This document shows, in pieces, positions 7,105-14,512 of a stretch of DNA of 18,172 bases. Numbering within the stretch: the first letter of the stretch is position 1; every line of letters starts with the position of its first letter. The notes beneath the pieces were generated by a model, which was not told the origin of the DNA, ran no database searches, and saw only the letters and a program-made list of their open reading frames with translations. Source of the stretch: Euryarchaeota archaeon UBA558. Lineage in GTDB: Archaea > Thermoplasmatota > Poseidoniia > Poseidoniales > Thalassarchaeaceae. A program made the translations under genes and the position numbers. Location: assembly GCA_002507175.1 (NCBI GenBank), contig DAZE01000011.1, positions 1-18,172 on the forward strand, read 5' to 3'.

Positions 7105-8214
7105 ATGAAATCTCTCGAAGATTACAGCGATTCGGCCCAATCAGCCATGAATAGGATGTTCAAAAACGTGGAAGAGGTTGTAGGTGGAGACCACGTCGCC
7201 TCCGTACTGGACGGGGCACCCAGTGCGGGAGGGGACGGAACTCTTCGAGCCTACATTGGGCTTGAGCCAAGTGGAAAGGCCCACGTAGGGTGGATATTGA
7301 TTTCAGATTGCATCAGAAACATGTTGCAGGAAGGCGTGCAGGTTACCATCCTTCTGGCAGATTGGCATGCATGGGTGAACGACAAGTTCGGCAGAGACAT
7401 GGAGAAGATATCCATCGCCGCCGATTACATGGCTGAGGTTTTCAGGTCCCTTTTGGGGTTCCCAGAGGAGGGAGTAGGCCCCGGTCAGCTCAATTTCCTC
7501 ATGGCGAGCGACTTGATGGATAGCGGCGAATACTGGGAGAAAGTGCTGAGGTGCTCCAAAGGCATGAGCCTGGCCAGAGCGAGGAGGACATTCAGCATCA
7601 TGGGGCGCAGCGAGGACTCCTCTGATGACGACCTTTCAGCTTTCCTTTACCCTCCCATGCAAGCCGCGGACATATTCCACCTGAAGGTAGACATAGCATT
7701 CGGAGGCATGGATCAGAGAAAGGCACACATGTACATGCGCGACGTTGCTGATAGGAATAAGTGGACAAAGGCGACCTGCATCCACACTCCTATGATATCC
7801 GGGCTGAAGGGTCGCCGAGGAGGACGCATGGAGGTCTTTGATCATAAAATGTCCAAATCGGATCCCGCCAATGCGATAATCCTTCACGATTCCGCCAAGT
7901 CACTTAGCAAGAAGTTGAGGAAGGCATATTTGGACCAGAATGATGCTGATTCCCCTGTTTACGAGATAGCGAGGCACATCATCATTCCAACTCTGGGCGA
8001 GTTGAGGGTGACTCCGAAACCCGAGTTTGGAGAGCCCACCACATGGAGTGACGCTGACGAGCTAGCGAAGGCCGTCATGGAGGGTGAAGTGCACCCATTT
8101 GACCTCAAGATGGGTGTTGCAGAGGGGCTCTCTTCTGTGTTGGCCCCATTGAGAAGTCATTTCGAAGATAATCCTGAAAAATTGCAAGAAATGTTAGAGA
8201 TAACCGGAAAATGA
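7105..8214 (+). CDS. tyrS: Tyrosyl-tRNA synthetase, archaeal type
   Basis: A protein of 369 residues, class I aminoacyl-tRNA synthetase charging tRNA-Tyr. The N-terminal Rossmann core has AYIGLEPSGKAHVGW, with Tyr50 at the position of the tyrosine-hydroxyl contact (Tyr32 in Methanocaldococcus) and HVGW (60-63) as the HIGH-type motif. YPPMQAADIFHL (182-193) gives the Gln186 and Asp189 expected for tyrosine recognition. GGMDQRKAHMYMR (200-212) is characteristic of the archaeal/eukaryal lineage, and KMSKSDP begins at 248. There is no bacterial S4-like C-terminal domain, as expected for archaea. The length is a little above the roughly 310 residues of methanogen enzymes, mostly from an N-terminal extension. 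The upstream gene ends 9 bp before it. Confidence 0.95.
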   Translation: MKSLEDYSDSAQSAMNRMFKNVEEVVGGDHVASVLDGAPSAGGDGTLRAYIGLEPSGKAHVGWILISDCIRNMLQEGVQVTILLADWHAWVNDKFGRDMEKISIAADYMAEVFRSLLGFPEEGVGPGQLNFLMASDLMDSGEYWEKVLRCSKGMSLARARRTFSIMGRSEDSSDDDLSAFLYPPMQAADIFHLKVDIAFGGMDQRKAHMYMRDVADRNKWTKATCIHTPMISGLKGRRGGRMEVFDHKMSKSDPANAIILHDSAKSLSKKLRKAYLDQNDADSPVYEIARHIIIPTLGELRVTPKPEFGEPTTWSDADELAKAVMEGEVHPFDLKMGVAEGLSSVLAPLRSHFEDNPEKLQEMLEITGK

Positions 8215-8262
8215 AAAATCGCCCAGACAAAGGGTCATAGCCTAGTTGATCGGGGATCTCGC

Positions 8263-8288
8263 TAAATATCAAGTCTAATCGGAGGGGT
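8263..8288 (+). promoter_or_regulatory. Candidate TATA box and ribosome-binding site of HMG-CoA synthase gene
   Basis: In the 74-bp gap after tyrS, TAAATATC (8263-8270) resembles an archaeal TATA box. It lies about 26 bp before the start codons, a spacing that would put transcription start at or near the ATG. GGAGGGG (8281-8287) directly precedes the tandem ATGATG (8289-8294). Its spacing suits the second ATG better (6 nt against 3). The two signals imply different initiation modes (leaderless against Shine-Dalgarno), so at least one may be accidental. Confidence 0.35.
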
Positions 8289-9845
8289 ATGATGACAGTT
8301 TCTGTGGGTATTGACGACATCGCGATCCACATACCTAGACTCTATTTCGATATCAAGGACTTCGCAGAATTCAGAGGGGCGGACTACGGCAAGTTGAATC
8401 GGGGTCTCGGCCTATCCGCGATGGCCATACCAGACGTCCACGAAGACACCGCGACGATGGGTGCGAATGCGGTTGCGAGGATAATTGACAGGAACAAGCT
8501 CGAACCGACAAAAATAGGTAGGATATATCTCGGCACAGAATCGGCCTTGGATGGGTCGAAGCCTACTGCTACGTACATCATGGACATGCTCGAACAACGG
8601 TACTCGAAGAAGCACGGCCCGGAATGTTTCAGGAATTGTGATGTCGTGGACATGACATTTGCTTGCATCGGGGCCGTGGATGCGATGCACAACACTCTGG
8701 ACTGGGTTGCCAGGGGTGGAGTGGAGCAGGACAGGATCGGGGTGGTAGTCTTTGCTGACAATGCAAAGTACGACCTAGGGTCCTCAGGCGAGTACACCCA
8801 AGGTGCGGGTGGCGGGGCCATCCTCATCAGGCACAACCCGAGGTTATTGGAGATCCCAGACATATGGGGTGTGTCCACGATGCCAGTTCATGATTTCTTC
8901 AAGCCTCGTAGGGAAATTACCAGGAAGTCAATAGTCGAGACTGTACTGGAACTGGCTTCAGATGCTGGAGAGAAATTCAAGACAAACCTATCCGAGAGAA
9001 TCATGAGGATCATCGACAAGACAGACAAGCGGGACCATACCTTGTTCGAATCCGAGACCCTCAAGGTCCACAAGGACACTCCAGTATTCGACGGGGCCTT
9101 CTCGAACAGGTGCTATTCGGAATCGGTCAAGCAGGCTTTCATCAACTTCAGGTCGAAGGCCATAGCCCATGGAAGGTATGATCCGAATGATGATGATATC
9201 CTCACAGAGCAGTGGTCCAGGATCATAGTCCACCTGCCATATGCCTTTCAGGCCAAGCGAATGTTCCCGGATGTTTTCCGTCACGACAGGAGGCATCTCC
9301 CGACATGGTCGGAGATCGAGGCTGAAATAGGCCCAGAACCAATTAGGTCAGACTACCCCGAGGGCGAACCAGGGGAGAGCGAGTTCGAGGCTGCCAACGA
9401 CGCATATCGGAGGAAGATTTCCAAAACCAATCAGTTCAAGGAATTCGTTGAACAGAGGATCGAAAAGACACAACGCGCATCGTCAAAGGTCGGCAATCAA
9501 TACACTGGCTCCATTTTCCTCGCATTGATGTCCGCATTGGAATCCGACTTAGAGGATAATCAAGACATGAATGGCACCCGCGTTGGCCTGTGTGGATACG
9601 GGTCTGGTGCAAAGGCCAAGGTGTTCGAGGGCGTCATCCAGCCGGATTGGAAACACATCGTCTCAAGATTCTCGCTCTTTGCTAGGATCGACGAACGCCA
9701 ATCAATCGACAAATCCGTGTATGAGTCCCTACACAGGGGCTCAAAGGACTCATCTGTAATCAGTCCGTCAGCGGAGTTTGCACTCGTCTCAATAGGGGCT
9801 GAGGGCCACCTAGAGGGCGAGAGAAGATACTCGTGGGTGAATTAG
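8289..9845 (+). CDS. Hydroxymethylglutaryl-CoA synthase (bacterial/eukaryotic-like MvaS type, extended)
   Basis: A protein of 518 residues. It condenses acetyl-CoA with acetoacetyl-CoA to HMG-CoA, the committed entry to the mevalonate pathway that makes archaeal isoprenoid lipids. The thiolase-fold catalytic triad is clear: Glu84 in LGTESALDGSKP, Cys126 in DMTFACIGAVDAM and His315 in VHLPYAFQAKRM. YDLGSSGEYTQGAGGGA, VFDGAFSN, GNQYTGSIF and CGYGSGAKA also match MvaS. It resembles the Staphylococcus MvaS line rather than the roughly 350-residue archaeal enzyme that pairs with a thiolase and a DUF35 protein; neither partner is nearby. It is about 130 residues longer than MvaS, with an insertion at about 207-262 between DFFKPR and TPVFDGAFS, and another acidic one at about 335-400. 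The start is 8289 or the adjacent ATG at 8292. Confidence 0.93.
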   Translation: MMTVSVGIDDIAIHIPRLYFDIKDFAEFRGADYGKLNRGLGLSAMAIPDVHEDTATMGANAVARIIDRNKLEPTKIGRIYLGTESALDGSKPTATYIMDMLEQRYSKKHGPECFRNCDVVDMTFACIGAVDAMHNTLDWVARGGVEQDRIGVVVFADNAKYDLGSSGEYTQGAGGGAILIRHNPRLLEIPDIWGVSTMPVHDFFKPRREITRKSIVETVLELASDAGEKFKTNLSERIMRIIDKTDKRDHTLFESETLKVHKDTPVFDGAFSNRCYSESVKQAFINFRSKAIAHGRYDPNDDDILTEQWSRIIVHLPYAFQAKRMFPDVFRHDRRHLPTWSEIEAEIGPEPIRSDYPEGEPGESEFEAANDAYRRKISKTNQFKEFVEQRIEKTQRASSKVGNQYTGSIFLALMSALESDLEDNQDMNGTRVGLCGYGSGAKAKVFEGVIQPDWKHIVSRFSLFARIDERQSIDKSVYESLHRGSKDSSVISPSAEFALVSIGAEGHLEGERRYSWVN

Positions 9846-9885
9846 CGCAATCACGGTCCGCCCACACAACTGCTTTTCGATTCCC

Positions 9886-10989
9886 ATGACCATACGGGCA
9901 CTCTTCTCCATCTTGATCACAGCGAGCTTGTGGTCAGGGTGCCTGAGCCAAGATACTCCGAGTTTGCCGAGTGAATCAGACGATTCCGAGCTCATGCCCG
10001 AGATAATTTCGGCCGTTGATATCTCCTATTACCCCCTGATCTCAAGCCTGAACCACACTTTTTACGACCCAAGCGGGGATGAGGTCGATTTCATCCAATC
10101 ATTGAAGGATGCTGGGATCAACACAGTGAGGCTCAGGATCTGGCATGACCCAAGCCACAGCGGCTCTTCCTTGCAAGAGGTGGCAGAGTTCTCTGAAAAA
10201 ATAAAATCTGAGGGGCTAAAACTCTGGCTCTGTCCCCACTATTCAGACACTTGGGCTGACCCTGGAGCCCAAGATCAGCCCCGCGCATGGGACGGCCTAA
10301 ACTACTCTGAACTGAAAGACGAGTTCTATCGGTATACAAGTGACATCGTCTCCGATTTGAATCCTGATTTTGTCCAGATTGGGAATGAGATCAACAACGG
10401 TTTTTTGCATCCTCATGGCGAAATATCGCAAAATAGGACGCAATTTTTGGAACTACTCGATGCCGGCTCCAAGGCCATTAGGGAAAACTCCGGCCACGCG
10501 AGAATCATAATCCACTATGCCGGGTTGGAGTCCTCCGTTGACTTCTACGGCGAATTGAGATCGTTGGACTATGACATCGTAGGCATTTCCTACTACCCAC
10601 TGTGGCACGGCAAGTCTATCGAGAGGGTCGGAGACAGACTGAGGGAATTGGCCGATCAAAACAACAAGGATGTAATGATCGCAGAGACTGCTTATCCATT
10701 CACATTCGAATGGAACGATTGGACGAATAATATCATAGGGTCAGAGGACCAGATAATCGCCTCTCTCTATCCCGCATCACCACAGGGCCAATTGGATTTC
10801 ATGTCAGCCTTGAAGGACGAAATCTTGAGTGTGGAGAGAGGAGTTGGCTTCTGTTATTGGGGTGCTGAAATGATATCCTGGGACGGCCCGGAATCGAATA
10901 ACGGTTCTGTATGGGAAAATCAGGCAATTTTCGACTTCGACAATCGGATGCTGCCTGTCGCAGATGTATTTGACGTAGAATCCCCTTGA
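9886..10989 (+). CDS. GH53 endo-beta-1,4-galactanase, lipoprotein
   Basis: A protein of 367 residues. The family hydrolyses beta-1,4-galactan, as in the side chains of type I arabinogalactan. The N-terminus is a lipoprotein signal (FSILITASLWSGC, Cys19 as the likely lipidated residue), then a short Ser/Asp/Glu-rich linker (about 20-37), so the catalytic domain should sit on the outer face of the membrane. The GH53 barrel follows: ISAVDISYYPLI, AGINTVRLRIWHDP, LKLWLCPHYSDTWADPGAQ, VQIGNEINNGFLHP (acid/base Glu168), VGISYYPLWHG and MIAETAYPF (nucleophile Glu267), then FCYWGAE near the end. Both catalytic glutamates are present. Its neighbours are unrelated and no sugar transporter is in the window. 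It was probably acquired from bacteria; exact substrate preference is inferred from the family. Confidence 0.9.
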   Translation: MTIRALFSILITASLWSGCLSQDTPSLPSESDDSELMPEIISAVDISYYPLISSLNHTFYDPSGDEVDFIQSLKDAGINTVRLRIWHDPSHSGSSLQEVAEFSEKIKSEGLKLWLCPHYSDTWADPGAQDQPRAWDGLNYSELKDEFYRYTSDIVSDLNPDFVQIGNEINNGFLHPHGEISQNRTQFLELLDAGSKAIRENSGHARIIIHYAGLESSVDFYGELRSLDYDIVGISYYPLWHGKSIERVGDRLRELADQNNKDVMIAETAYPFTFEWNDWTNNIIGSEDQIIASLYPASPQGQLDFMSALKDEILSVERGVGFCYWGAEMISWDGPESNNGSVWENQAIFDFDNRMLPVADVFDVESP

Positions 10990-10991
10990 GG

Positions 10992-12176
10992 CTATTCACT
11001 CCTCTTCGAGGATATCGCCCTATTGATAACGATCCTTTGGACTTCTTGAGTTCCTTCGTATATCTGAGTAATTTTTGCGTCCCGGAAGAATCGCTCGGCG
11101 GGGAAATCCGTTGTGTATCCATAGCCCCCAAGGACCTGCACTGCCCGCTCAGAGACCCACATCGCCGTGTCACCAGCTAGAAGTTTTGCCATCGAGGCCT
11201 CTGTCGTGTGCCTCGGCCCACCTGAGTGGTAGTGGTTTTGCTTAGCCCATGATGCTTTGTAGACCACCAGCCTAGCAGCGGAAATTTTTGTGGCCATGTC
11301 CGCGAGATAATTCCCTATGGCCTGATGACGCGATATTGGCTTGCCGAAGGTAGCCCTCTGTTGGGCGTAGTTCAATGCGGTTTCATAGGCCCCCTGAGCG
11401 ATCCCGAGTGCTTGTGCAGCAATTCCTATTCTAGAGTTATCCAGGGCATTCATCGCTATCGGAAAACCTTCCCCGGGCGCTTTCAGAACATTCTCTATCG
11501 GCACACGACAATTCTTCAGAATCAGTGAGCAGGTGTCTGAGGACCTGATTCCAAGCTTGTCTTCCTTCTTGCCGACAGAAAAACCGGAGAAGCCCTTCTC
11601 GATGATGAATGCCGTGGTGCCGCCATGGCTGCGCACACCGTACTCGGGGTGATCTACATCTTTTGCAAACAGTACGTAGATTCCAGCGCTACTACCGTTA
11701 GTCACCCACATCTTTTCCCCGTTCAGTATGTAGTGAGAACCGTCTTCACTCACCTTGGCGGTGCAACTCATTGCGGCCGCGTCAGTCCCTGAGCCTGCCT
11801 CTGAGAGGGAGTATGCTCCGATCTCACCCTCGGCAAGTCTTGGGAGGTATTTCGATTTCTGTTCCTCGTTGCCGTGTATGGCGATGGTCGCGGCACACAG
11901 TCCTACATGGACGCAAAACATCACAGAGAAGGATGCATCAACTCTGGCGAGCTCCTCGACAACAATCGCCTCGGCTATGTCGTCGATCGGATTGCCCCCG
12001 AACTCCTCTGGGATAGTCATGGACTGGAGCCCCAATTCACAGAATTTTTTCCACTCTTCGATCGGGGGTCGCTGCTCCTTGTCTCTTTGGGATGCGGTGG
12101 GGGCAAGTACCTCTTCGGAGAAGTCTCTCACGAGTTGTCTGATCATTGATTGCTCGTCGGTTTCTTTGAAATCCAT
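10992..12176 (-). CDS. Acyl-CoA dehydrogenase (short-chain/butyryl-CoA-like)
   Basis: A protein of 394 residues from the ATG at 12176 (MDFKETDEQSMIRQLVRDF, a typical family opening). A TTG-initiated extension to 12251 is not supported. This flavoenzyme introduces an alpha,beta double bond into acyl-CoA thioesters and reduces ETF. Visible motifs are YSLSEAGSGTDAAAM, NGEKMWVTNG, LGIRSSDTC, QQRATFGKPI, VQVLGGYGYTTDFPAERFFRDAKI and IYEGTQEVQR, with the catalytic Glu at about 374. The Glu position and GYTTDFPAERFFRD suit short-chain, butyryl or 2-methyl-branched acyl-CoA dehydrogenases rather than isovaleryl-CoA dehydrogenase. The stop is 2 bp from that of the convergent GH53 gene. ETF is encoded about 7 kb away in this window. 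Substrate length cannot be fixed from sequence alone. Confidence 0.92.
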   Translation of the reverse strand: MDFKETDEQSMIRQLVRDFSEEVLAPTASQRDKEQRPPIEEWKKFCELGLQSMTIPEEFGGNPIDDIAEAIVVEELARVDASFSVMFCVHVGLCAATIAIHGNEEQKSKYLPRLAEGEIGAYSLSEAGSGTDAAAMSCTAKVSEDGSHYILNGEKMWVTNGSSAGIYVLFAKDVDHPEYGVRSHGGTTAFIIEKGFSGFSVGKKEDKLGIRSSDTCSLILKNCRVPIENVLKAPGEGFPIAMNALDNSRIGIAAQALGIAQGAYETALNYAQQRATFGKPISRHQAIGNYLADMATKISAARLVVYKASWAKQNHYHSGGPRHTTEASMAKLLAGDTAMWVSERAVQVLGGYGYTTDFPAERFFRDAKITQIYEGTQEVQRIVINRAISSKRSE

Positions 12177-12218
12177 GGCGGCCTCGGCCCTTTGAAGCGG
12201 TGGATGGTTGTTAACCCA

Positions 12219-12236
12219 TCGAAATTTGAATTGTAT
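12219..12236 (-). promoter_or_regulatory. Candidate AT-rich promoter of the acyl-CoA dehydrogenase gene
   Basis: On the minus strand TACAATTCAAATTTC forms the only clearly AT-rich patch in the 120-bp gap between this gene and the divergent GcvH-like gene. It lies about 45-60 bp ahead of the ATG at 12176, compatible with an archaeal TATA region and a short untranslated leader. No strong Shine-Dalgarno is seen. The support is composition and position only. Confidence 0.3.
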
Positions 12237-12296
12237 CGGACCGTCTGTCAATCGAATGATTCAAGTTAGGTGGGTCCCGCGCGCGGATCGATCAAC

Positions 12297-12791
12297 ATGG
12301 CGGAAGACGGTGACATTGAATTCAGCGTTGCAGAAGACAGAAGGTACACAAAGGAGCATTTGTGGCTCCAGGTGATTGACAGGGAAGAGGATGAGGACGG
12401 TAACGTACAAACTACTGTGAAGGTGGGCGTCAGCGAATACGTAGCGGCAGTTTGGGGGGAATTCATCCGAGTCACACTCCCCAACTTGAGTGCTCTCGAC
12501 GGCTTTGATGAGGGCGAGGAAAAATCTCAGGAGAAATCTGGACTTGAAGGTGAGTTGGCTGCAGAGGACATACTCGTCACTCTGAGGACTGCTGACGACG
12601 TGGTGCTACTGGACAGCCCCTTTCCCTGTGGAATTCTTGAGTTGAACGGTGAGGTAGAGGACTCACCGGACCTGGTCAATTCCGAGGCATACGGTGATGG
12701 CTGGCTGATGATAGTGAGGCCACACGAATACGAAGAGGATCATTTCCTTTCTCCTCAGGAGTACATCGAATTCTTAGCAGAGAGCCTGTAG
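12297..12791 (+). CDS. GcvH-like protein lacking the lipoyl lysine
   Basis: A protein of 164 residues. The ATG at 12297 (MAEDGDIEF) is chosen over a GTG at 12270. It matches glycine cleavage H protein along its length: RYTKEHLWLQV (16-26), VKVGVSEYVAAVWGEFIRVTLPNL (41-64), SPFPCGILELNGEVEDSPDLVN (107-128), AYGDGWLMIVRP (131-142) and a C-terminal LSPQEYIEFL. H protein shuttles aminomethyl groups on a lipoate attached to the Lys of an ESVKA motif. Here that site reads RTADD, so the Lys aligns with Asp100. An acidic, lysine-containing insertion (about 70-90) precedes it. It therefore probably cannot be lipoylated and should not work in glycine cleavage. No gcvT, gcvP or lipoate ligase is adjacent. 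A structural or regulatory role is possible. Its stop abuts that of the convergent CCA gene. Confidence 0.82.
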   Translation: MAEDGDIEFSVAEDRRYTKEHLWLQVIDREEDEDGNVQTTVKVGVSEYVAAVWGEFIRVTLPNLSALDGFDEGEEKSQEKSGLEGELAAEDILVTLRTADDVVLLDSPFPCGILELNGEVEDSPDLVNSEAYGDGWLMIVRPHEYEEDHFLSPQEYIEFLAESL

Positions 12792-14024
12792 TTAGGGCCA
12801 AGACAATACCTCCCAATCTAGAGGGTCCCCATTGACGTAGTCGATTTCGCCAACGCAATCGAGGACTTCGTCTTTGCACGTCATGTCCCTTTCGATTTGG
12901 AGTCTATGCAGATGACCCTTCAGCCGACCGAGTCTAATTCCAGGATCCAAACCTGTGAACTCGGAAAGCGTGTTCCCATCAACAAGTGGAACTGCCCCCG
13001 CTACCGGAGGTTCGATGGTGCTCAAAATCTGAGATCGATCCTCGCCCTTGCTCTCTAAATATCTCATTACCCTCCCTTTCCATTCTGGTGGAACAGCCAC
13101 GTGGAATCTGCGAATTTCCTCAGCGGAGACAAGGGAGTTTTGAACTTGCAATGACATCAGCAAATCAAAGATTGAGATCTCTTCTTTTGTGAGCTTTAGA
13201 TTGTCCTTGAGGGTGTCCGATGATGTGTTGGGGCCAACATCGCTGTCGGCGTAAAGCAACGCCATGTCCACTGATATGTCGCCTGTTGTCCGAAAACGAT
13301 CTGGGAGGTTGGCACCAGGCAGTATTTTCTCGAGGATACCGTGTTGTTGCATTAACTTGAGTGAATTACCGCCCGATGGGAGGTTGATTATCCTCCTAAT
13401 CTCACCCCCTATCCTTTCTGACGATACATTGTCAATCATGCTGACACATTCTTTCATCGCCGCCTCAGTTTCATCGCTCAAGCGCCAGAGGTCTGAGGCT
13501 GAAAGAAATCGATACCCTCGTAATATCCTCAAGCCATCTTCTGAAAATCGCTTGGACGGGTTCCCGACGGTTCTTATGGTCTTTGACCGCAGGTCGCCAA
13601 TGCCACCGAAGGGGTCGAGGAATTCGCCGTCTGGGAAGGAAATCGCCATCGAGTTGACCGTAAAGTCCCTTCTTGAGAGGTCCTCGATTATGTTCTTCCC
13701 GAAAACTACCGCATCTGGCCTACGACCGTCAGTGTAGCCTGCTTCAGATCTCAGTGATGTGACCTCCCAAGTCTTGCCATTGCCCGGTATCCTGACGCCG
13801 ATCGTTCCAAAACGAGCGCCATGTGTAAGGGAGTCAGGGAAAAGTCGAATTACATCCGCGGGAAGCAGGTTCGTGGCAATGTCCAAGTCTGAGTTGTGCG
13901 TTGATGAAAAGCCGTCCCTCACCCATCCTCCGACTATCCACGCTGTTCCCTCAGAGGACAACCTTCTGAGCACTTGGAGGTCATCATCACCGAGTTTTGT
14001 TAGTAGGTTCGAGGGGTCCTCCAC
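12792..14024 (-). CDS. CCA-adding tRNA nucleotidyltransferase, class II (bacterial-type poly(A) polymerase family)
   Basis: A protein of 410 residues. The family adds or repairs the 3' CCA of tRNAs from CTP and ATP. Class II head-domain motifs are in order: VGGWVRD (31-37), SDLDIAT (45-51, metal-binding Asp46 and Asp48), EDLSRRDFTVNSMA (114-127, amino-acid template region with RRDFT) and SEDGLRILRGYRFLSA (161-176). The neck and body regions follow (SSERIGGEIRRII). The C-terminal part is less conserved and no HD phosphohydrolase motif was seen. Archaea normally use class I CCA enzymes, so this looks bacterial in origin. The start is a GTG at 14024; the only in-frame alternative is bounded by a stop 21 bp upstream. 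Its divergent neighbour, the SerK-like gene, begins 74 bp away. A poly(A) polymerase or a split A- or CC-adding enzyme is the main alternative. Confidence 0.88.
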   Translation of the reverse strand: MEDPSNLLTKLGDDDLQVLRRLSSEGTAWIVGGWVRDGFSSTHNSDLDIATNLLPADVIRLFPDSLTHGARFGTIGVRIPGNGKTWEVTSLRSEAGYTDGRRPDAVVFGKNIIEDLSRRDFTVNSMAISFPDGEFLDPFGGIGDLRSKTIRTVGNPSKRFSEDGLRILRGYRFLSASDLWRLSDETEAAMKECVSMIDNVSSERIGGEIRRIINLPSGGNSLKLMQQHGILEKILPGANLPDRFRTTGDISVDMALLYADSDVGPNTSSDTLKDNLKLTKEEISIFDLLMSLQVQNSLVSAEEIRRFHVAVPPEWKGRVMRYLESKGEDRSQILSTIEPPVAGAVPLVDGNTLSEFTGLDPGIRLGRLKGHLHRLQIERDMTCKDEVLDCVGEIDYVNGDPLDWEVLSWP

Positions 14025-14098
14025 GTCGACCCATGGACGACCATCGTTTTACGGTGCCGTTCAGACAGTGCTAAACGCTGAGGCAGGTCTTACGTGCT

Positions 14099-14512
14099 GT
14101 GAGGGTCCAATTGATGCCGGTGGAGGTTCTGAAGCCTCATGAGCAAGTTATCCAGAAGAAGGTGGACCAACTGGAGAGGATGACGATCAGATGGGATGCA
14201 TACACCAAGCCCTTGTTGGTCGATGGCGCCACGGGGACTATCCTCGATGGGCACCATAGGTTCGAGATCGCGAGAAGGCTCGACCTGCAGTGTTTGCCTT
14301 GCGTTGTTGTAGATTACCTCGATGATGACTCAATCACGCTTTTGCTCTGGCCAAACAGCGATAGGGAAGGCATAACCAAGGATGACGTAATCCAAGCAGG
14401 CCTGTCTGGTGATTTGATGCCCCCTAAAACTAGCAGGCATCTTTTGTCAGATGATTTGCCACCGATTTCAGTACCACTGTCAAGGCTCATGGATCCCGCC
14501 ATCGGCTCCTAG
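14099..14512 (+). CDS. SerK-like free serine kinase (ParB/Srx fold), short form
   Basis: A protein of 137 residues from a GTG at 14099 (an ATG at 14114 would give 132). It resembles, from memory, the ADP-dependent L-serine kinase of Thermococcus kodakarensis, which makes O-phosphoserine for cysteine synthesis. LKPHEQVIQKK (11-21) matches the motif holding that enzyme's catalytic Glu30 (Glu15 here). ILDGHHRFEIARRL is the ParB/Srx nucleotide-binding motif and VVVDYLDDDSI the following strand. ITKDDVIQAGLSGDLMPPKTSRH matches the conserved C-terminus (PKTTRH). About 100 residues of the Thermococcus protein, between the core and the C-terminal motif, are missing. The GTG start keeps the strand before KPHE and is preferred. 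It overlaps the convergent HEAT gene by 33 bp. A DNA-binding ParB is unlikely because no helix-turn-helix is present. Confidence 0.75.
   Translation: MRVQLMPVEVLKPHEQVIQKKVDQLERMTIRWDAYTKPLLVDGATGTILDGHHRFEIARRLDLQCLPCVVVDYLDDDSITLLLWPNSDREGITKDDVIQAGLSGDLMPPKTSRHLLSDDLPPISVPLSRLMDPAIGS

Noticed and set aside
4137..12176. The two acyl-CoA dehydrogenases as a recent duplication.
   Set aside because: They differ throughout, with GCDH-specific Arg and C-terminus in one and short-chain features in the other, so they are separate subfamilies.
12246..12296. GC-rich CCCGCGCGCGGATCGATC stretch upstream of the GcvH-like gene as an operator.
   Set aside because: Only a short alternating GC run and a small GATCGATC palindrome; nothing ties it to a known site.
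13264..13737. Plus-strand open frame of 157 codons opposite the CCA enzyme.
   Set aside because: The minus strand has complete class II nucleotidyltransferase motifs here; the plus frame has none.
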